Positions 57,837-64,000 of a DNA stretch of 64,000 nt are shown here, one piece after another (the stretch's first letter is position 1; every line of letters begins with the position of its first letter). Both the position numbers and the translations under genes were made by a program. Source of the stretch: Volvox africanus (lineage: Eukaryota; Chlorophyta; Chlorophyceae; Chlamydomonadales; Volvocaceae); contig BSDZ01000010.1 of the NCBI GenBank assembly GCA_030268105.1, positions 3,138,001-3,202,000 of the forward strand, given 5' to 3'. The notes below the pieces were generated by a model. It was not told the DNA's origin, did no database searches, and saw only the letters and a list, made by a program, of their open reading frames with translations.

Positions 57837-59019
57837 CAGTTTATGTCAGCGCAATAAAGCACTATCCAGTAAGGGCCAGGGTTTATTACAACCTTTACCT
57901 ATACCAGATGCCCCTTGGGAAAGTGTTTCAATGGACTTGGTAGTCGCGCTGCCCAAAACTGAGGGCGGATACGACTCGGTGTTCGTTATGGTCGATCATT
58001 TGACCAAAATGGTTCACTTAGCCCCCTGCACCTCGTCTTGCACCGCTGAGCAAACAGCACGATTATTTTTCGATAATGTGGTCTGATTGCATGGCGTTCC
58101 TAAAAATGTGATATCCGATCACGGTGGTCAATTCACGTCTAAGTTTTGGGAAGCGCTATGTGAGCTCGTCGGTATGCGCGTTCATTTGAGCACAGCATAT
58201 CATCCACAATCCGATGGGCAAACTGAATGCACAAATCGCACGCTGGGCGACATGTTGAGGAATTTCGCGGGACGCACACCCTCTGTTTGGGATACATTTC
58301 TGACTTCGGCAGAATTTGCCCTTAACAACGCTGTTAACTGCTCTACAGGTCAAAGCCCTTTCTTTCTGAATTATGGATTCCATCCTGCGCTACCCGTGTG
58401 GTGAGAGTTGGAGATGAATATCCCAGCGGCTAAAACCTTCGCCAAGTCGTTCCTATCCCGCATGACAGACGTGAAGGCATGTTTGGACGCGGCACAACAA
58501 CGGACGACGGACTACTATAATAAATCCAAACGAGACGTAACGTTTTCGGTGGGACAAATGGTATTATGGAGCACTAATAACTTGCGTTCACTCGCCGACG
58601 GTTCCCGTAAATTGCTACCTCGCTGGATTTGTCCATATCCCGTTGTTCGCATGGTAGGGAATGTAGCTGTGGAGCTATCCCTACCCTCTGACATGAATAT
58701 CCACCCCACGTTTCATACTTCACTCATCCGTCCTTATCGTGGCACGGAGCCTGTTACAAACAACACCGATACCCCTGCAGTAATGGATCCCGGTCCCGAG
58801 ACCTGGATCGCAGGCAAGCAAAAAGTGTATGATGTGGAGCGAATATTGGATTATCGGGTTCGTCGTATAGGTCGACAACGACGAAAGCGGAAGGTGCACG
58901 AATATCTGGTCAAGTGGACTGGCTATTCTAGCGAGCATAATTCATGGGATGCGTAACTTCTTGCCGGAAATGAAGCCCCTATTGGAGGAAGCTTGCCTAC
59001 GTGCCACGCAGACCCAATG
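57837..59019 (+). pseudogene. E integrase and chromodomain, end of pol
   Basis: Resumes in the integrase finger (CAGCGCAATAAAGC, QRNKAL), then [47 protein letters not shown], a GPY-like WICPYPV (G to C) and a chromodomain [18 protein letters not shown] replaces Arg at 58084-58086 and at 58402-58404. A frameshift near 58949 breaks the last turn. The frame would end at TGA 59017-59019. Confidence 0.85.
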
Positions 59020-59079
59020 ATCTTTGCAGTCGATGCTGTCCGATGCAGTGAGGACGCTGCATACGGGAGGGGGGATAGT

Positions 59080-60713
59080 TATTGTACGCCGGTTTGATCA
59101 CTGTTTGCATCGAAATAGGCCGCAATGCATTCGAGCATGATGAGGCATGATACAATCATATTAGCATGATATACTCGAGTATATCTAGCTAATCAGGCAT
59201 GCTGCATTATCATCTACGATATCGTGCTGTCGGTCAACATGTTTGACTTGACGCTGATAATTAATGTGCGATCTATCCATTGGCATATTATATCACGTAA
59301 TAATACTTTGAATATTATTACCTTATTTACGTCATAAACCATACGCGTATGCGAGAAAGGCGACGATCGCGATGGTTGGGTCGGCAACTGAATATCGATA
59401 TTCGGACCTTTGCATATTGCATGTATTGCATCCAATAATATCACGGATTACGCGATATTTGGGACAGTGCTATAAAGGTACTCACACTTGAGATCGAAAT
59501 CCAGTGAGACCTGTACTGCGCATCGGTATCACGACGTGATAGGTGCGAGGATGGCCGCCTAGAGACCGAAGTCGGCTCGTGCTACTTTGGACTAAGTACT
59601 TGTGTACTTAACTCTATCTAATTCGCATACATACATTATACTCATTTATATTCGGCCTGAGCTATTCTAGCATCCCATCTGCAGCCGAGTGATGAACATT
59701 GCCCGCTGTTGTATCCTTCCTTCTTCGATTATGCACTGAATCTGCGTGTCTGAGTATTAGCTACACGTGCATGGTGCTTACAAACAGCAAGACACTTCAG
59801 TGCAAGCAATGTGACAGCGGAAGACTTATAAATAAGGAAAGATTCAACTTACAATTATCTTCAGTTGCAAATTAGGAGTCTGCCGTCAGACCCCGCGGGC
59901 AGCGTTCATCATCCGGCTGGGAATGCTATGCTGGAATAGCTCAGGCCGATAATAAATGAGTAAAACGTATATATCAGAATCAGACCGAGTTAAGTACACG
60001 AGTACTTGACCCCCATTAGCGTCAAGCCGACTTCGGTCTCTAGGCGGCCATCCTCGCACCTATCACATCGTGATACCGATGTGCAGTACGGGTCTCACTG
60101 GATTCCGATCTCAAGTGTGAGTACCTTCGTAGCACTGTTCTAAATATCGTGTCATCCGTGATGTTAATGGATGCAACATATGTAATATGCGAAGGTCCGA
60201 ATATCGATATTTGGTTGCCGACCCAACCATCGCGATCGTCGCATTCTTGCATACGCGTATGGTTTATGATGTAGATGAGGTAATAATATTTAAAGTATTA
60301 TTACGTGATATAATATGCCAATAGATAGATCGCGCATTAATTATCAGCATCGAGACAAACATGTTGACCGACAGTGCGATGTCGTAGATGGTAATGCAGT
60401 ATGTCTGATTAGCCAGATATACTCAAGTATATCATGCTAATATGATTGTATTATGCTTCACAATACTTGAATGCGTTGCGGCCTTCATTAGTGCGAATGG
60501 TGATCGAACCTGTGTACAACACCCGCGGGGTCTGACGGCCATCTACCGATTTGTAAACGAAGACTATTGTAAGTTGGATCTTTCCTTATTATTGAGTCTT
60601 CCGCTGTCACTTTGCTCGCATAGGATTGCCTTGCTGTTCGTAAGCTTGGTGCGCACTAGCTAACATCCAGAGGTGCAGATTCAGTGCATGATTGAAGAAG
60701 GAAGGATACAACA
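59080..60713 (+). repeat. 3' LTR of E, split by a solo LTR
   Basis: Pieces 59080-59706 and 60527-60713, starting TATTGTACGCCGG (TG to TA at the terminus) after the purine tract GGGAGGGGGGATAGT, and ending GGATACAACA. It matches 17755-18555 closely. Confidence 0.84.
59707..60521 (-). repeat. Solo LTR of the E family, 815 bp
   Basis: Minus-strand LTR, TGTTGTATCCTTCC to TGTGTACAACA, with TSD CCCGC at 59702-59706 and 60522-60526. The uninterrupted target is seen at 18356-18375 in the E 5' LTR (GCCCGCGGGGTCTGACGG). It provides the intact E-type terminus TGTTGTACACAGG. Confidence 0.9.
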
Positions 60714-63700
60714 CCGTATTGGACGCCGCTGCTTCCGGTTTGTAATCGTTAAATTGCTTTTGTCTAGGTTGCTGCACTTGTTGTGTAAGTGTACGCTCTG
60801 AGTTGCAGGTAATCTCAGCGCTCCGGCATTGCTTGCCGTGACGACTGAGACCGGCTTTCGTCCGGACCAGTTGGCGACTCTTATTGCCCAAACCATGGAG
60901 ATTAAGACCCAGCTGGGCAAGTACCTGCTGAATTTGCTAAATCTCCTCAAGAGTACTGTCGGTAGGCTCACCGAATCGTTTTGTACTCTTGCCTTCGCGA
61001 TAGAAGTCGTCTTCTATTATGCAAGCCTAGGGTATTGTTTCGTGTTCCATGTCTGCGGAACGCAACGATACACCGCTCACTAGCTTACGTAGGGTACGCC
61101 TAGGGTACGCAGATACGACTCCTTGCTGGTGAAGAAGAAGTCAAGTCTGCCCCTCGTGCAAATGCCGTGCAAGTGCAGGATCCGCTTGGGGAAGCTGTAG
61201 CTCTGGACCAGGAACTTGGAGCTACCCGCCCCGCGCCTACTGCCGCAACGCGACACAGCAACCGGCAACGCAAGGCACGCGGGGGCGCTAGCTCAGGTGT
61301 CCACGGGTCAGGAGGAGCAGGTCCGAGCTCGGACCCAGCCAAGGGCAGGAAGCGTGGGGGCGCGCCGTCGACGGCAGCCGCACAGCGCCCTGACCCCGAT
61401 GCAAAGCAGACTCGCACGGATGACCCGTTGATGCCAAAATGGAATTGCAATCGTCCCGAGTTCGAACGTCGGAAAGCGGCCAATGTTTGTCTACGGTGCG
61501 CGGAGAGCCATCCTACCAAGGATTGCCCGTTACTGCCGCTGTTAGGACCTATGCCGAAATAGGGGTTTGCCCGGGTTCCTGCGGAGGGGGCACCGCCCGG
61601 GATTTCTGAACTAACACGTGGTCGGTGGTCATCCTTACGGCCAGCCATGAAGGCATTGTTGCCTTGCGTACTTGGACACATTGAGCAAGTCATTGCGTGA
61701 CGCATTACGCTTGACGGACGCACGGGACTTCTCTGCTTCAATCCGCTGTGTAACCTGTTTACACCACGCCGTCCCCTGTCGTCTATCGATCTGTCTAACC
61801 ACGTGGTTTTGTTCATCCCCTCGTCTCTGCGTGAGATGTCGGAACAGTTGGCCGTATGTAGGAGATGTAGGCGTCAATACCCGGGCACCGCCGCATGTGT
61901 ATTACTCCCTGCTTTCTGTCGGCGCAAGGCAGAGGCATCGTTAAGGGGTATGCGGTGTGTCCACCGGTTCGAGCCGGGCACCGTTTTGTTTAACGGTGTG
62001 GATCGGGAGGGTATGCTGGCTCCGTGGCCAGGGACATCCTACTCAGTTGACGTTTGGTACGAAGCTCCTGATGAGGGTTCTGTAAGTTCAGAACCCGCCC
62101 TAAGTGCACTGACGTTATCTGCTGGGCAGTCGCTCGTAGATAACCGTGTCCCGGTGGTTCAGATCAATTTAAACGGCCGTACTCTGAAGGCACTCGTTGA
62201 CACCGGTGCCAGCGACGACTTCATCTCTGTCGCAGAGGTGAATGCGCTGGGGTTGACCCCAGAGTCGTCTGATTGTCCACAGGTTACCCTTGCTGACAGG
62301 GGTAAGCATCCCATCGTGGGCAGGATCACCCTTAGCCTATCAATAGGCCCTTTGTGTGTTGTGACCCGGCCGTACGTGCTGCAGGGCTTAGCAGAGACTG
62401 CACCGTACATAATGGGGTCGTCGACATTACGGCAGTACCGCGCGCGCATCGACATGGAGACCGCAACCCTGCATATGTGCAAGGGTACTCTGTCGATTAA
62501 GGTACCTTTCCTGTCGTTCGAACATGTCACACCAAAGGAGGGCGAAGCTGAGGCGGTGCTTATGGTTAATTTTGCTGTGACCGCAATGGCCGAGAGAATC
62601 GAACCAGAGCTAGTCGGGCGTAAGGAAGCCGTCCGTTTGTTACAGAAAGGTGCCCACGGACTGCTTTTGAGGCCACGGGTGGGCTGCAGTGCCACCACCG
62701 CGCAAACTTCTGTGGATCCTGAGGTTGAGGCCCTACTGTCGCAGTATGAGGACGTCTTCAAAGATATCCCTGGGCTGCCACCTATGCATCCTGTTGATCA
62801 CACAATCCCTCTCATGCCTGGAGCGCAGCCTACGGCCCGGCCAATGTACAGGTTGAGTCCATTGGAGCTGGACGAGGTGAAGCGCCAGGTGACGGATTTG
62901 CTCGCAAAGGGTATGATACGCCCCAGCACATCCCTGTATTCTGCGCCGATTTTGTTTGTCGGTAGAAGGATGGGACCTTGTGCATGTGCATCAATTACCG
63001 GGGGTTAAATGCGAGTACGGTGAAAAATCGCTACCCTTTGCCACGCGTTGACGACCTGTTGGATAAGCTGAAGGGCTCGGCTTATTTTTCCTCGATTGAC
63101 TTACAACAGGGCTATAATCAGATCCGCATCGCTGCCTCTGATATTCCGAAAACCGCTTTTCGGACTCCCTTCGGTCACTTCGAGTATATGGTCCTATCGT
63201 TTGGGTTGACCAATGCCCCTGCGACGTTTCAGGCGGTCATGGACCGCATGTTTAGGCCGTTTATCGACAGGTTCGTTGTTTGCTATCTGAATGACATCTT
63301 AGTTTATTCTTAGACGCGCGAGGAGCACTTGGAGCATCTTCGGCTTGTGCTCGACGTGATGAGGCGGGAGCAATTGTTTGCTAAATGCGCCAAATGCTTT
63401 TGGGCGCAGCCTCAGGTGGAATATTTGGGCCACATTGTGTCGGCCACCGGTGTGAAGATGGACCCGTGGAAGGTCGCCGTGGTTTGTGATTGGCCCGCGC
63501 CTCAGAACCTCACGGAGCTGCGTAAGTTCCTTGGCTTGACCAATTATTTCCGAAAGTTCATTGAAAAATATTCCATCATTGCGGCCCCACTTACTAACTT
63601 AACTCGCAAAGGTGTTTTCGTTTCGCTAGAGTCGTGGATGTCGCAATGCCAGCGGGCATTCGAAGAGCTCAAGCAAACCGTTGCCGAAGACGTCACCCTC

Positions 63701-63875
63701 GCATTCCCTGACTACTCTTTGCCATATCGTGTAGAGGTTGTGTCTGATGCCTCAGTGTTTGGAAGCGGCGCTGTATTGTTACAGGAAGGGCGACCGATCG
63801 CCTTCACGAGTCAGAAGTTTTCTGGTGTGGAGATTCGCTACACCACCAGGGAACAGGAGCTTCTGGCAGTGCTGC
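60714..63875 (+). mobile_element. Element G: internal part (leader to RNase H), interrupted by I
   Basis: B-family leader, gag remnant and pol after the E insertion; its 5' LTR is 16989-17754. It ends in the RNase H at the I LTR (63876). Its remaining integrase and 3' LTR should lie right of the window. Confidence 0.85.
61077..63875 (+). pseudogene. G gag-pol with deletion in gag and dead RT
   Basis: The gag start (about 61051) is joined after about 30 bases to late gag (RYDSLLVKKK region; usable frame 61167-61562) with filler TACGCCTAGGGTACGC, deleting about 0.8 kb of capsid. Knuckle CLRCAESHPTKDC, TAG 61560-61562, then TGA near 61698. Protease [10 protein letters not shown] (about 62200). 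RT: a two-base loss near 62964 shifts the frame, the catalytic YLDD is YLND (63286 region), and TAG follows at 63311-63313. RNase H VSDASVFGSGAV is cut at 63875. Non-functional. Confidence 0.86.
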
Positions 63876-64000
63876 TGTTGTGCTACGGTTAGTTTCCCGC
63901 CGATGCGTAGGTCGATGTAATCCTACAAGGCGAAGTGCTATTGTGATGAACACATTTCATATGAATGAATCTGCATGATATAAATGTATTCGTGTACATT
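63876..64000 (+). repeat. Element I: start of a B-family LTR, off the right edge
   Basis: TGTTGTGCTACGGTTAG..., matching the F LTRs best (GATGTAATCCTACAAGGCG, GAACACATTTCATATG). It interrupts G RNase H after GCTGC (63871-63875), the likely TSD. Plus orientation; solo or full-length cannot be told. Confidence 0.82.

Larger units (their letters stand above)
17755..60713 (+). mobile_element. Element E: older, divergent gypsy chromovirus, broken into pieces by later insertions
   Basis: E is recovered by removing CACTA (19709-32267), D (32704-47649), H (50604-57831) and a solo LTR (59707-60521). What remains is 5' LTR, leader, gag, pol, chromodomain and 3' LTR in order. Its LTRs are unlike the B type except at the ends and in folded segments. 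It is inserted in the leader of G, because G sequence (CCGTATTGGACGCC...) resumes at 60714. Many nonsense mutations show it is an old copy. Confidence 0.85.

Noticed and set aside
59214..60252. ORFs in E-type LTRs (e.g. 17876-18106, 59214-59444, 60040-60252)
   Set aside because: Same reasoning as the B-type LTR ORFs; they lie across stem-loop regions and appear in both orientations.

Overview
The window is a deeply nested cluster of eukaryotic transposable elements. I found no bacterial gene, rRNA, tRNA or CRISPR array, and no host gene I can name. Ty3/gypsy chromoviruses with C-terminal chromodomains, a CACTA-type DNA transposon, GT-AG introns and a non-LTR element with RNase H plus a restriction-like endonuclease point to a plant-lineage genome. 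A green alga or early-diverging plant is most likely; this is inference and the species is not identified.

Layout, reconstructed from LTR termini (TGTTGT...ACAACA) and target-site duplications (TSDs). (1) Element A, minus strand, 1-4468, runs off the left edge. It is a Ty3/gypsy element with a DNA N6-adenine-methyltransferase-like domain between Gag and protease, and it sits in the RT of B1. (2) B1, plus strand, 4474-7665, is inserted in J, a minus-strand pol fragment (7666-8088). (3) J is also interrupted by B2, minus strand, 8089-16988. The 3' LTR of B2 carries a 5'-truncated LINE (8506-11425; RNase H plus REL endonuclease) and a short (TAA)n-tailed insert (about 11776-12175). (4) The gag of B2 is interrupted by G (plus; 5' LTR 16989-17754, internal 60714-63875). 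G is interrupted by E (plus, 17755-60713) and, at the right edge, by I (LTR from 63876). (5) E is interrupted by a CACTA transposon in gag (19709-32267, TSD GGT), by D in the gag zinc knuckle (32704-47649, TSD TGCGG), by H, minus strand, in integrase (50604-57831), and by a solo LTR in its own 3' LTR (59707-60521, TSD CCCGC). (6) The CACTA element holds a solo LTR (20144-20976), the full-length element F (21466-28933, TSD AAAAT) and exons of an unrecognised acidic-tailed gene (30276-31224). (7) The 5' LTR of D is split by C (32939-40409, TSD CATTA), the youngest and only intact full-length element.

Expression logic. C encodes Gag and Pol in one frame separated by a single UAG. The same UAG lies at the gag-pol border in F, B2, G, D, H and A, while E has UAC there. 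This suggests programmed stop-codon readthrough. Upstream of gag, the B-type elements, E and H share a short ORF that looks like a first coding exon ending at a conserved GT donor. The LTRs carry stem-loops whose arms change together between copies. Pol order is protease, RT, RNase H, integrase (HHCC, DDE, GPY), chromodomain; the chromodomain may explain why insertions pile up in other elements.

Most interesting: the methyltransferase-like domain in element A, a possible divergent relative in the LINE, the conserved UAG recoding, the spliced leader ORF, and the CACTA element with its unknown gene.
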